From Tateyamaria sp. (GTDB lineage Bacteria; Pseudomonadota; Alphaproteobacteria; Rhodobacterales; Rhodobacteraceae): a stretch of DNA of 5,578 nt. The position numbers and the translations under genes are program-made. Of this stretch, positions 1-5,578 are shown piece by piece (position 1 is the stretch's first letter; every line of letters begins with the position of its first letter). Under the pieces are notes generated by a model. The model saw only the letters and a list, made by a program, of their open reading frames with translations. It was not told the origin of the DNA and did not search any database. Location: NCBI GenBank assembly GCA_018668195.1, contig JABITU010000101.1, positions 1-5,578 on the forward strand, read 5' to 3'.

Positions 1-1
1 C

Positions 2-1171
2 GAACCCGAGGATCTCAAGAATTTCTTTATTCTGCACGAAGGTGTCGTCGCCATGGCGGATGGCGAACTGAGCGAAATCGACTGGTCAGACATTCCTGAC
101 TATGAAATCGATCCGCGCCAGGGTGCCCGCGCCAAAACTATCGCTGTTCAGGAGAATGGCTGGATCGGCTTTACCGATCACTACTGGATGAGCACACTAG
201 TCCCGGAACCCGGCTCTGCGTTCCGTCAGGTGATCAAATATGATGAGCGCCGCGATATCTATCAGACCGAGGCAGTGTTGCCCACGCGCTCTGTGGCACC
301 CGGTGAAACGGTCGCTGTCACCACGCAATTGTTTGCCGGCGCAAAGGAATGGGCAGCCATTCGCACCTATCAGACCGCCGGCGTCGAAGGATTCATCGAT
401 TCTATTGACTGGGGCTGGTTCTTTTTACTGACCAAGCCCATTTTCTGGCTGTTGCACGAAATGAACAAAATGATCGGCAACATGGGTTGGTCCATCATTG
501 GGCTGACCCTTGTGATCAAGGCTATCTTGTTCCCTCTTGCTTACAAATCCTATGTCTCGATGGCCAAGATGAAAGAGCTTCAGCCCCAAATGGAAAAGCT
601 CAAAGAAGCTGCAGGCGACGACCGGCAAAAAGTGCAACAGGGCATGATGGAGCTTTACAAGAAGGAAAAAGTAAACCCTGCGGCGGGTTGTCTACCCATC
701 TTGTTGCAAATTCCAATATTTTTCTCGCTCTATAAGGTAATTTTTGTCACGATCGAGCTGCGGCATGCACCTTTCTTTGGTCCGTTCCAAGACCTCAGCG
801 CGCCTGACCCAACCACGATCATGAATATGTTTGGCTTGCTGCCAATCGATGCGCCCGACCCCAATTCGATCCTTGCTTTGATTTTTATTGGCATTTTGCC
901 TCTTCTATTGGGTATTTCGATGTGGCTGCAACAAAAGCTAAATCCAGCCCCGACCGACCCAACCCAACAGATGATCTTTGCTTGGATGCCGTGGGTTTTC
1001 ATGTTCATGCTGGGCAGCTTTGCCAGTGGGCTTGTCGTGTATTGGATCGCCAACAATACGATCACCTTCACCCAGCAATACCTGATCATGCGCAGCCAAG
1101 GCTACAAGCCTGACCTGATGGGCAACATCACGTCCAGCTTCAAAAAGCGGACGCAATCGGATAACAAGTGA
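2..1171 (+). CDS. yidC: Membrane protein insertase YidC, C-terminal part (5' end outside window)
   Basis: YidC inserts and folds inner-membrane proteins, alone or with the SecYEG translocon. The frame is open from base 2 and encodes 389 residues; full alphaproteobacterial YidC is about 600, so roughly the first third is missing. The ATG at 53 is internal and not the true start. The first ~130 residues are the end of the periplasmic beta domain. The conserved 60-kDa insertase domain follows, with hydrophobic segments near fragment residues 160-180, 233-253, 289-309 and 325-348. It contains family landmarks such as SMAKMKELQPQM, KEKVNPAAGCLPILLQIPIF and the SGLVVYWIANN stretch. The position matching the hydrophilic-groove arginine of E. 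coli YidC (R366) is lysine here (fragment residue 173, bases 518-520), which keeps the positive charge. The C-terminus is short and basic. The stop overlaps the next gene by one base. Upstream rpmH-rnpA is expected from the usual gene order but cannot be seen. Confidence 0.97.
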   Translation, partial: EPEDLKNFFILHEGVVAMADGELSEIDWSDIPDYEIDPRQGARAKTIAVQENGWIGFTDHYWMSTLVPEPGSAFRQVIKYDERRDIYQTEAVLPTRSVAPGETVAVTTQLFAGAKEWAAIRTYQTAGVEGFIDSIDWGWFFLLTKPIFWLLHEMNKMIGNMGWSIIGLTLVIKAILFPLAYKSYVSMAKMKELQPQMEKLKEAAGDDRQKVQQGMMELYKKEKVNPAAGCLPILLQIPIFFSLYKVIFVTIELRHAPFFGPFQDLSAPDPTTIMNMFGLLPIDAPDPNSILALIFIGILPLLLGISMWLQQKLNPAPTDPTQQMIFAWMPWVFMFMLGSFASGLVVYWIANNTITFTQQYLIMRSQGYKPDLMGNITSSFKKRTQSDNK

Positions 1172-1908
1172 TGCAAATCGACGGGATCTGGAGACATCCG
1201 ATCAAAAGCCATGGGCGCCAAGCGCTGGACATGATTACGTTGCGTGCAGGCGCATCAATGCCATGGGACAGGGTATGGGCAGTAGCACACGAGGCCGCCA
1301 CGGCGCAGCCGGGCGTTTGGGCGAAATGTGTCAACTTCAGCCGCGTGTCAAAGGCACCTGCGCTAATGGCTATTACCGCAAAATTGAACGAGGCTACGGG
1401 CATTGTGACGCTCTCACACCCGGACCGCCCAGATTTAACCTTTGATCCGGATACCAACCCCGACGCGCTGATTGGCTGGACGGCGCCGCTGGTTCCTCAG
1501 GACCGTTCCCTGCCCAGTACCATTATGCGCCTGGATGGGCACGGCTATACGGACAGCGATTTTCCGTCAGTAACGCTGTGCAACCGGGCGTCTCACCGTG
1601 CTGTGGAAAGCGAAATCGGCACAGATCTTTCAATCCATCGCTGGCGTGGCAACCTGTGGTTTGACAGTGATACACCTTGGATCGAATTCGATTGGTTGGG
1701 CCAAGAGGTGCAAGTGGGCGGCGCAATACTGCGCCCGCGCGAACGCACAGACAGGTGTTTGGCAACCACGACCAACCCAGAGAATGGCCGACGCGATGTC
1801 GACACTCTGGCGGCCCTCGATAGCTTTGGACACCAAGATTTCTCTGTGCGGTGCGAGGTTGTGAAATCTGGTGATATCCAATTCGGAGATACGGTTAAAC
1901 TGCTATGA
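1171..1908 (+). CDS. MOSC domain-containing protein with N-terminal MOSC beta-barrel domain
   Basis: This 245-residue protein has the two-part layout of the MOSC (molybdenum cofactor sulfurase C-terminal) family. An N-terminal beta-barrel domain opens with GIWRHPIKS and continues to MPWDRVWAV. The MOSC domain proper carries the motif DRCLATTTNP (about residues 194-203) with the conserved cysteine at residue 196, followed by ENGRRD. In the family this cysteine ligates molybdenum or carries sulfur, as in mARC and E. coli YcbX, which reduce N-hydroxylated compounds. No fused ferredoxin domain like that of YcbX and no cysteine desulfurase domain is present, so any redox partner must be a separate protein. 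ATG 1171 overlaps the yidC stop (TGATG); GTG 1168 is one codon upstream and less likely. No good Shine-Dalgarno is visible, consistent with translational coupling. The family call is firm. The reaction and substrate are unknown, and its link to YidC or EngB is positional only. Confidence 0.9.
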   Translation: MQIDGIWRHPIKSHGRQALDMITLRAGASMPWDRVWAVAHEAATAQPGVWAKCVNFSRVSKAPALMAITAKLNEATGIVTLSHPDRPDLTFDPDTNPDALIGWTAPLVPQDRSLPSTIMRLDGHGYTDSDFPSVTLCNRASHRAVESEIGTDLSIHRWRGNLWFDSDTPWIEFDWLGQEVQVGGAILRPRERTDRCLATTTNPENGRRDVDTLAALDSFGHQDFSVRCEVVKSGDIQFGDTVKLL

Positions 1909-2558
1909 CACGGCTACCTTTTCCCATTGCTGAAACACCCGACTCTCATACAGAAGAGCGCGGTCGCCTGCTATTTGCAGGCGAAACGGACTTCGTCAAA
2001 GGGGTGGTGGCCATGTCCGGCCTACCCCCGGCTGACCGGATCGAAGTATGTTTCGCCGGACGTTCAAATGTCGGGAAATCTAGCCTTATCAATGCGCTAA
2101 CTGGCCGTAAAGGGTTGGCGCGCGCCTCTAACACGCCCGGTCGCACGCAAGAGATCAACTTTTTCACAGCGGGAGAGGCGCATTACCTCGTCGATCTGCC
2201 CGGATATGGCTATGCAAATGCGCCGTTGCCTGTGGTCGAAAAATGGCAAAAGCTGCTAAAGCAGTATCTTTCAGGGCGGCAGACATTGCGCCGTGCTTTT
2301 GTACTGATTGATGCGCGTCACGGCGTAAAGGCCGTCGATAACGAGATAATGAGCCTTCTCGACAGCGCTGCGGTCACATTCCAATGCGTTTTAACAAAGG
2401 CGGACAAAGTCAAAGCAAAGGACCGCGAAGTTGTTCTGGCACAAACGCGCGCAGCTTTGTCCAAGCACCCCGCTGCATTCCCCGAGATCGTACTGACATC
2501 CAGCGAAAAAGGCGACGGCATCGCAACTTTGCGCACTATTATTGCAACCCTTGCTTAG
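1905..2558 (+). CDS. engB: Ribosome biogenesis GTP-binding protein EngB/YihA/YsxC
   Basis: EngB is an essential cytoplasmic GTPase of the TRAFAC Era/EngA-like group that helps assemble the 50S ribosomal subunit in many bacteria. The 217-residue protein is close to the usual ~200-220. All G motifs are intact: G1 GRSNVGKS (residues 52-59), G2 threonine in [10 protein letters not shown] (78-87), G3 DLPGYGYA (97-104), G4 TKAD (164-167) and G5 TSSEKGDG (198-205). The PGRTQ and DLPGYGYA strings are diagnostic for EngB as opposed to Era or Der. The ~45-residue N-terminal lead before the G domain, with a GxxDFVKGVV segment, is normal for proteobacterial members. ATG 1905 overlaps the preceding stop as ATGA; a GGAG lies about 16 nt upstream, too far for a strong site, so coupling probably drives initiation. 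It is the third gene of the yidC block. Alternative symbols are yihA and ysxC. Confidence 0.97.
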   Translation: MTRLPFPIAETPDSHTEERGRLLFAGETDFVKGVVAMSGLPPADRIEVCFAGRSNVGKSSLINALTGRKGLARASNTPGRTQEINFFTAGEAHYLVDLPGYGYANAPLPVVEKWQKLLKQYLSGRQTLRRAFVLIDARHGVKAVDNEIMSLLDSAAVTFQCVLTKADKVKAKDREVVLAQTRAALSKHPAAFPEIVLTSSEKGDGIATLRTIIATLA

Positions 2559-2589
2559 CGTCACTCGGTTTTCACTACGAAATTTCTTG

Positions 2590-2610
2590 GCCTTCGACCG
2601 CAGGTCAGGC
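2590..2610 (+). other. Imperfect hairpin in the engB-argB spacer
   Basis: GCCT (2590-2593) and GACC (2596-2599) pair with GGTC (2603-2606) and AGGC (2607-2610) around a GCA loop, leaving TC bulged on the left arm. No T-tract follows, so it is not an intrinsic terminator. It sits 34 nt before the argB start in an 86-nt spacer (2559-2644), the largest gap between the + strand genes. It could be an RNA processing or stability element or chance. I saw no convincing promoter hexamers or known riboswitch in this spacer. Confidence 0.25.
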
Positions 2611-2644
2611 ACAAGTGAAGTCAGCAACCCCTAGTGATATCAAG

Positions 2645-3508
2645 ATGAAGACTCAGGACATGAACCGCGATTGGATCGCCACCGCACGCACTCTCAGTCA
2701 GGCTTTGCCTTATATGCAGCGCTATGCAGGAGCCACGGTTGTCATCAAGCTTGGTGGCCATGCAATGGGCAGCGATGAAGCGATGGCAAGCTTTGCCAAT
2801 GATGTGGTGCTGATGCGCCAGGTTGGCGTGAACCCAGTGATCGTGCATGGCGGCGGGCCAATGATAAACGACCTGTTGGACCGCCTGAATATCTCCTCAG
2901 ATTTTGTGAACGGCAAGCGAGTAACCGATGCGGCCACCATGGAAGTGGTCGAGATGGTGTTATCAGGCGTCGTGAACAAGAAGATTGTGCAGGCCATTAA
3001 CCGCGCCGGCGGGCGTGCCGTTGGCCTATCGGGCAAGGATGCCAACTTGATGATCTGCGACCAGACAGACCCAAAGCTTGGACTGGTCGGCACGCCTGCT
3101 GAAATGGATCCAGCTTTGCTGTATACGCTATTCGAGCAGTCCATGATTCCCGTGATTGCACCGTTGGGCGCAGGCCGCTGCGGCGAGACGTTCAATATAA
3201 ACGGTGACACGGCAGCCGGTGCCATCGCTGGCGCGCTCAAGGCAGATCGCCTGCTGCTGTTAACCGACGTGGCAGGTGTCAACAACGCGGAAGGTAACGT
3301 TGTCACCGACCTGACCGCAGAACAGATCCGCACCATGACATCTGACGGTACCATTGCAGGCGGCATGATCCCGAAGACAGAAACTGCGCTTGATGCCATC
3401 ATCAGCGGTGTTCGCGCGGTAGTGATCCTTGATGGACGCGCGCCCAACGCCTGTTTGCTCGAACTATTTACCGATCACGGTGCGGGCTCAATCATCCGGC
3501 CGCGGTGA
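2645..3508 (+). CDS. argB: Acetylglutamate kinase (N-acetyl-L-glutamate 5-phosphotransferase)
   Basis: ArgB phosphorylates N-acetylglutamate with ATP, the second step of arginine synthesis, in the cytoplasm. The 287-residue protein belongs to the amino acid kinase family. Visible motifs are the phosphate-binding lysine and glycines in [10 protein letters not shown] (K35, G37-G38), HGGGPMI (68-74), [11 protein letters not shown] (127-137), NINGDTAAG (184-192), LLLTDVAGV (204-212) and the second catalytic lysine in [10 protein letters not shown] (K244). The N-terminal helix containing LPYMQRY and the C-terminal [11 protein letters not shown] resemble the hexameric, arginine-inhibited kinases, so feedback inhibition by arginine is likely but inferred. 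The frame stays open back into engB to 2384. That extension encodes low-complexity, unrelated residues and is rejected; ATG 2645 gives [10 protein letters not shown], the N-terminus familiar from Roseobacter-group ArgB, while ATG 2660 is a 5-residue-shorter alternative. No strong Shine-Dalgarno is seen for either. It is co-oriented with engB after 86 nt, so it may be read through or have its own promoter. Confidence 0.96.
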   Translation: MKTQDMNRDWIATARTLSQALPYMQRYAGATVVIKLGGHAMGSDEAMASFANDVVLMRQVGVNPVIVHGGGPMINDLLDRLNISSDFVNGKRVTDAATMEVVEMVLSGVVNKKIVQAINRAGGRAVGLSGKDANLMICDQTDPKLGLVGTPAEMDPALLYTLFEQSMIPVIAPLGAGRCGETFNINGDTAAGAIAGALKADRLLLLTDVAGVNNAEGNVVTDLTAEQIRTMTSDGTIAGGMIPKTETALDAIISGVRAVVILDGRAPNACLLELFTDHGAGSIIRPR

Positions 3509-3565
3509 CACAAACGTGTTGCTTGGGCCCATTGCACCTTAGGCGCGACGCACTAACATTGGTAC

Positions 3566-4360
3566 ATGGAAAATGAACAACTCGTACGCCTTGGCATCTT
3601 TCTGGGCCTCTTTGCCGCGCTCGCATTGGCAGAAACCATGGCACCACGGCGCGTGCGAAAACAAGCTCGGCGTGAGCGTTGGCTGACAAACTGGGCATTT
3701 ACCATTGCGAACATGTTGATGCTGCGTTTGTTAGCCATAGCCTTGCCATTTCTGGCAGTAGGCGCAGCTGTTGACGCAGAAGCCGAAGGCTGGGGCCTCT
3801 TCAACACCACCGCCCTTCCTGTTTGGATAGAGGTAGCAGCTGCGATCCTGATCCTTGATTTTTCTATTTGGCTACAACACCTGATCACACATAAAGTGCC
3901 GGTTCTATGGCGCTTGCACCGCGTGCATCACGCAGATGTTGATATGGATGTGACGACCGCCATCCGCTTTCATCCGATCGAGATTGGCTTATCGATGCTG
4001 CTCAAGATCGGGCTTGTGTACCTGCTTGGCCCTGCTGCGATCACTGTAGTCTTGTTTGAGATCATTTTAAACGGCACCGCCATGTTTAACCACGCCAATG
4101 TTCGCCTGCCGCTGTGGCTGGATGGGGTCGTGCGCCAGGTTCTGGTTACGCCGGATATGCACCGCGTGCACCACTCTGTGCACCGACATGAACACGACAG
4201 CAACTATGGCTTTGCGCTTTCTATATGGGACCGACTGTTCGGAACATATATTTCTCAACCCAACGCCGGGCATGACGCAATGACCGTTGGGCTGGACTGG
4301 CAGGATGATCGCCCCTCGCGCATAGGGTGGAGTATGTCCCTGCCCTTTACCCGCAAATGA
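3566..4360 (+). CDS. Fatty acid hydroxylase / sterol desaturase superfamily membrane protein
   Basis: This 264-residue integral membrane protein is a predicted di-iron oxygenase that would hydroxylate or desaturate a lipid using O2. The histidine clusters of the superfamily are complete: HLITH (105-109, HX3H), HRVHH (118-122, HX2HH) and HRVHH (199-203, HX2HH). Supporting histidines sit at 136 (RFHPIE) and 176 (FNHANV), and the family-typical DSNYG is at 211-215. Hydrophobic segments lie near residues 5-22, 43-66, 84-104 and 139-168, with the basic patch RRVRKQARRERW (28-39) after the first, suggesting a cytoplasmic side there. An in-frame TAA at 3554-3556 leaves ATG 3566 as the first possible start; no good Shine-Dalgarno precedes it. 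It follows argB by 57 nt and overlaps the next gene by ATGA. The substrate is unknown. Possibilities include sterols or hopanoids, carotenoids, fatty acids, or aminolipid head groups (the OlsE ornithine-lipid hydroxylase belongs to this superfamily), and nothing in the window decides among them. Confidence 0.92.
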   Translation: MENEQLVRLGIFLGLFAALALAETMAPRRVRKQARRERWLTNWAFTIANMLMLRLLAIALPFLAVGAAVDAEAEGWGLFNTTALPVWIEVAAAILILDFSIWLQHLITHKVPVLWRLHRVHHADVDMDVTTAIRFHPIEIGLSMLLKIGLVYLLGPAAITVVLFEIILNGTAMFNHANVRLPLWLDGVVRQVLVTPDMHRVHHSVHRHEHDSNYGFALSIWDRLFGTYISQPNAGHDAMTVGLDWQDDRPSRIGWSMSLPFTRK

Positions 4361-4971
4361 CCCTGAACGACATCACTACCGCCATTGCACTGCATGGCTT
4401 GCTGATCATGGGGCACAGCGCCAACAGAGTCTTGATTGGCACCAACAGGGACTGGTGGGACCATTTTTCTCAAACTCCAGAATATAACGACAGCCAACAT
4501 GACCCCGTTGATCGCTGGTCCAAGCGCATTTTGAATGATCTAGCTGAACGGGCGGGCGCACGGGCATATTTCCCGTCCGATGGGCCGCCTTATGCCCCGT
4601 TTATCGCATGGGCCAAGGAAACGGGGCGGTTCTGGCAAAGCCCTACAGGCATGCTTATCCACGACACTGCCGGACTCATGATTTCGATCCGGGGTGCGTT
4701 AGAGTTTTCCCACCCTGTCGGGGACATAGCCTGCACGACAAACCCCTGCGAGGGCTGCTCAGATAAGCCTTGTATCGCGGCCTGTCCCGTTGGCGCGCTA
4801 AGCGGCACGCAGCCATATGATGTTCCAGCATGCAAAGCATTCCTAGATACGGAAAACGGACAGGCCTGCATGAGCGGTGGCTGTCTGGTACGACAGGCAT
4901 GCCCTGTCAGTCAGGCCTTTGGCCGACCCAGTGCACAATCAGAATTCCACATGAAAGCCTTTCGCAGATGA
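4357..4971 (+). CDS. Iron-sulfur (4Fe-4S ferredoxin-type) protein, QueG-like C-terminal cysteine pattern
   Basis: This 204-residue protein probably carries one or two [4Fe-4S] clusters. All nine cysteines lie in the last 80 residues: C126, then C131, C134, C139, C143 (CX2CX4CX3CP), C159, and C171, C176, C182 (the last followed by Pro). This resembles the paired-cluster region of QueG-type epoxyqueuosine reductases, but the first motif has four rather than two residues between its second and third cysteines. The N-terminal ~120 residues have no cysteine. They include the segments YFPSDGPPYAPFIAW (71-85) and SPTGMLIHDTAGLMISIRG (95-113), which faintly recall the nitroreductase-like cobalamin-binding fold of QueG/CblC proteins (my inference, not tested). 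At 204 residues it is far shorter than QueG (~350-380). ATG 4357 overlaps the hydroxylase stop as ATGA and is preferred over GTG 4327. No signal peptide or membrane segment is evident, so it is likely cytoplasmic. Translational coupling suggests electron delivery to, or regulation of, the hydroxylase. Confidence 0.82.
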   Translation: MTLNDITTAIALHGLLIMGHSANRVLIGTNRDWWDHFSQTPEYNDSQHDPVDRWSKRILNDLAERAGARAYFPSDGPPYAPFIAWAKETGRFWQSPTGMLIHDTAGLMISIRGALEFSHPVGDIACTTNPCEGCSDKPCIAACPVGALSGTQPYDVPACKAFLDTENGQACMSGGCLVRQACPVSQAFGRPSAQSEFHMKAFRR

Positions 4972-5189
4972 TCCGGGCGCTGCCGCTGTTGCGTCATCCG
5001 AAATCCAGTCAAAGCGCCATTCAACAGAGGCGAAACACCAAACACGCCCTGAAACAAAACATCTCAACGTGTAAGGTTATGCGCGATGTTTCAGGTATTT
5101 GATCTAGCGCCATAGAATGACATCATACGTGTAAACGATCCAAGTTACAGCACATGCATCATCAGTTTCGTGGCTAAGCGCTAAAACGA

Positions 5190-5217
5190 TATCGGCTGGC
5201 ACACAGGCCAGCCGATA
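5190..5217 (-). terminator. Probable intrinsic terminator of the ABC transporter gene
   Basis: A perfect 11-bp stem (5190-5200 with 5207-5217; the arm reads TATCGGCTGGC on the + strand) closes a 6-nt loop. On the minus strand it lies about 50 nt past the stop of the ABC ATPase gene and is followed by TCGTTTTAG, a short T-run. The T-run is modest and starts two bases after the stem, so this is a good but not ideal rho-independent terminator. On the + strand the trailing sequence is GATTTCGC, so weaker termination of + strand transcription is also possible. Confidence 0.6.
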
Positions 5218-5238
5218 GATTTCGCAATATCAGGTACA

Positions 5239-5258
5239 GGGCAGGCGACACGCCGCCC
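5239..5258 (-). other. GC-rich hairpin just after the ABC ATPase stop
   Basis: GGGC (5239-5242) and GGCG (5244-5247) pair with CGCC (5251-5254) and GCCC (5255-5258), leaving A5243 bulged and a 3-nt ACA loop. All eight pairs are G-C. It begins 7 nt beyond the stop codon of the minus-strand gene and precedes the 5190-5217 stem in its transcript. No T-run follows it, so it may block 3' exonucleases or assist termination rather than terminate alone. Confidence 0.4.
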
Positions 5259-5265
5259 AGCCGGT

Positions 5266-5578
5266 TCAGTGACCCAAGATCTGGCTCAGGAACAGCTGCG
5301 TGCGTGGACTTTGAGGGTTGTTAAAGAACTCTTCAGGTTCATTCTGCTCAACGATCTGACCTTCGTCCATAAAGATAACGCGGTTTGCAACCTGACGGGC
5401 AAAGCCCATCTCGTGCGTCACGCAAAGCATGGTCATTCCTTCTTCGGCAAGTTCGACCATCGTATCCAGAACTTCCTTGATCATCTCAGGGTCAAGCGCC
5501 GACGTGGGTTCATCAAAAAGCATGATCCGTGGACGCATGCAGAGCGAACGGGCAATCGCAACACGCTGCTGCTGACCA
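5266..5578 (-). CDS. Polar amino acid ABC transporter ATP-binding protein, C-terminal part (5' end outside window)
   Basis: This is the ATPase that powers an inner-membrane importer of polar amino acids. Only the last 103 residues are present; the frame is open to the right edge, and members are about 240-265 residues. Visible in order are the end of the ABC signature [12 protein letters not shown], the Walker B region [14 protein letters not shown] with its catalytic Glu and D-loop, the H-loop histidine in [10 protein letters not shown], and the typical [12 protein letters not shown] strand. The Walker A and Q-loop lie outside. The HEMGFAR and [21 protein letters not shown] strings place it in the GlnQ/HisP/AapP/BztD (PAAT) family. 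AapP or BztD is most likely in this lineage, but the exact substrate cannot be told from this part, so no symbol is given. It is convergent with the + strand genes. Its permease and binding-protein genes are expected to the right of the window. Confidence 0.95.
   Translation of the reverse strand, partial: GQQQRVAIARSLCMRPRIMLFDEPTSALDPEMIKEVLDTMVELAEEGMTMLCVTHEMGFARQVANRVIFMDEGQIVEQNEPEEFFNNPQSPRTQLFLSQILGH

Larger units (their letters stand above)
4972..5265. other. Non-coding convergent intergenic region
   Basis: This 294-nt gap separates the convergent Fe-S protein gene (+) and amino acid ABC ATPase gene (-). No credible gene lies here; the open frame on the + strand from 4830 to 5102 mostly overlaps the Fe-S gene out of frame and has no family-like features. 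The left half has no clear + strand terminator. It holds an 8-bp inverted repeat (CCTGAAAC at 5048-5055, GTTTCAGG at 5088-5095) separated by 32 nt, and an 8-bp direct repeat ACGTGTAA (5067-5074 and 5127-5134). The right third holds two hairpins described separately. Confidence 0.7.

Noticed and set aside
730..1089. 119-codon open frame on the minus strand within yidC
   Set aside because: It is antisense to the conserved insertase domain and has no recognisable features of its own.
1598..1864. 88-codon + strand frame inside the MOSC gene
   Set aside because: It lies out of frame within a gene whose conserved motifs clearly define the coding frame.
2722..3447. 241-codon open frame on the minus strand
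   Set aside because: It is entirely antisense to argB; the translation is Ser/Thr/Pro-rich with no motif, the usual shadow of a codon-biased gene.
3509..3565. Possible terminator or promoter between argB and the hydroxylase gene
   Set aside because: Only a 4-bp ACAC/GTGT stem is visible, with no T-run and no convincing -35/-10 pair.
4131..4230. His-rich run in the hydroxylase as a possible extra metal site
   Set aside because: The additional histidines after the HX2HH motif precede the family-typical DSNYG and look like normal superfamily sequence.
4327..4356. Upstream GTG start for the Fe-S protein
   Set aside because: It would add ten residues inside the hydroxylase gene; the ATGA overlap at 4357 is the more usual arrangement.
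4830..5102. 90-codon + strand frame spanning the end of the Fe-S gene into the intergenic gap
   Set aside because: Half overlaps the Fe-S gene in another frame; composition is unstructured and no ribosome binding site is seen.
1..5578. Mobile element, phage, CRISPR or defence system
   Set aside because: No transposase, integrase, repeat array, tRNA attachment site or defence-gene motif was found; the composition and gene order look like core chromosome.

Overview
The window is a stretch of bacterial chromosome from an alphaproteobacterium, most likely a marine member of the Rhodobacteraceae (Roseobacter group). I base this on three things: the gene order yidC - MOSC gene - engB/yihA - argB, recalled as typical of that family; an ArgB N-terminus resembling Roseobacter-group ArgB proteins as I remember them; and an ABC ATPase of the AapP/BztD type. 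No database search was possible, so the taxonomic call is inference. Base composition looks even and moderately G+C-rich, and I saw no insertion sequence, integrase, phage gene, CRISPR array, tRNA or rRNA.

Bases 2-2558 hold a compact housekeeping block on the + strand. It contains the C-terminal two thirds of the membrane insertase YidC (5' end outside the window), a stand-alone MOSC-domain protein and the ribosome-assembly GTPase EngB/YihA. The three are joined by 1-nt and 4-nt stop/start overlaps, so they are almost certainly co-transcribed and translationally coupled. After an 86-nt spacer with a small imperfect hairpin comes argB (acetylglutamate kinase), followed by a 57-nt spacer.

Bases 3566-4971 hold the least characterised part. 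A membrane di-iron hydroxylase of the fatty acid hydroxylase/sterol desaturase superfamily overlaps by 4 nt (ATGA) with a 204-residue iron-sulfur protein carrying nine cysteines in its last 80 residues. The coupling suggests, but does not prove, that the two work together, for example with the Fe-S protein supplying electrons. The hydroxylase substrate cannot be read from sequence.

Bases 4972-5265 contain no gene I can support. They include two hairpins (5190-5217 and 5239-5258) lying just past the end of a minus-strand gene. That gene, running off the right edge, is the C-terminal part of a polar amino acid ABC transporter ATPase, convergent with the + strand genes.

Overall this is mainly an ordinary core-genome region. 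The hydroxylase/Fe-S pair is the best candidate for something undescribed, and I found no convincing novel defence, mobile or RNA system.
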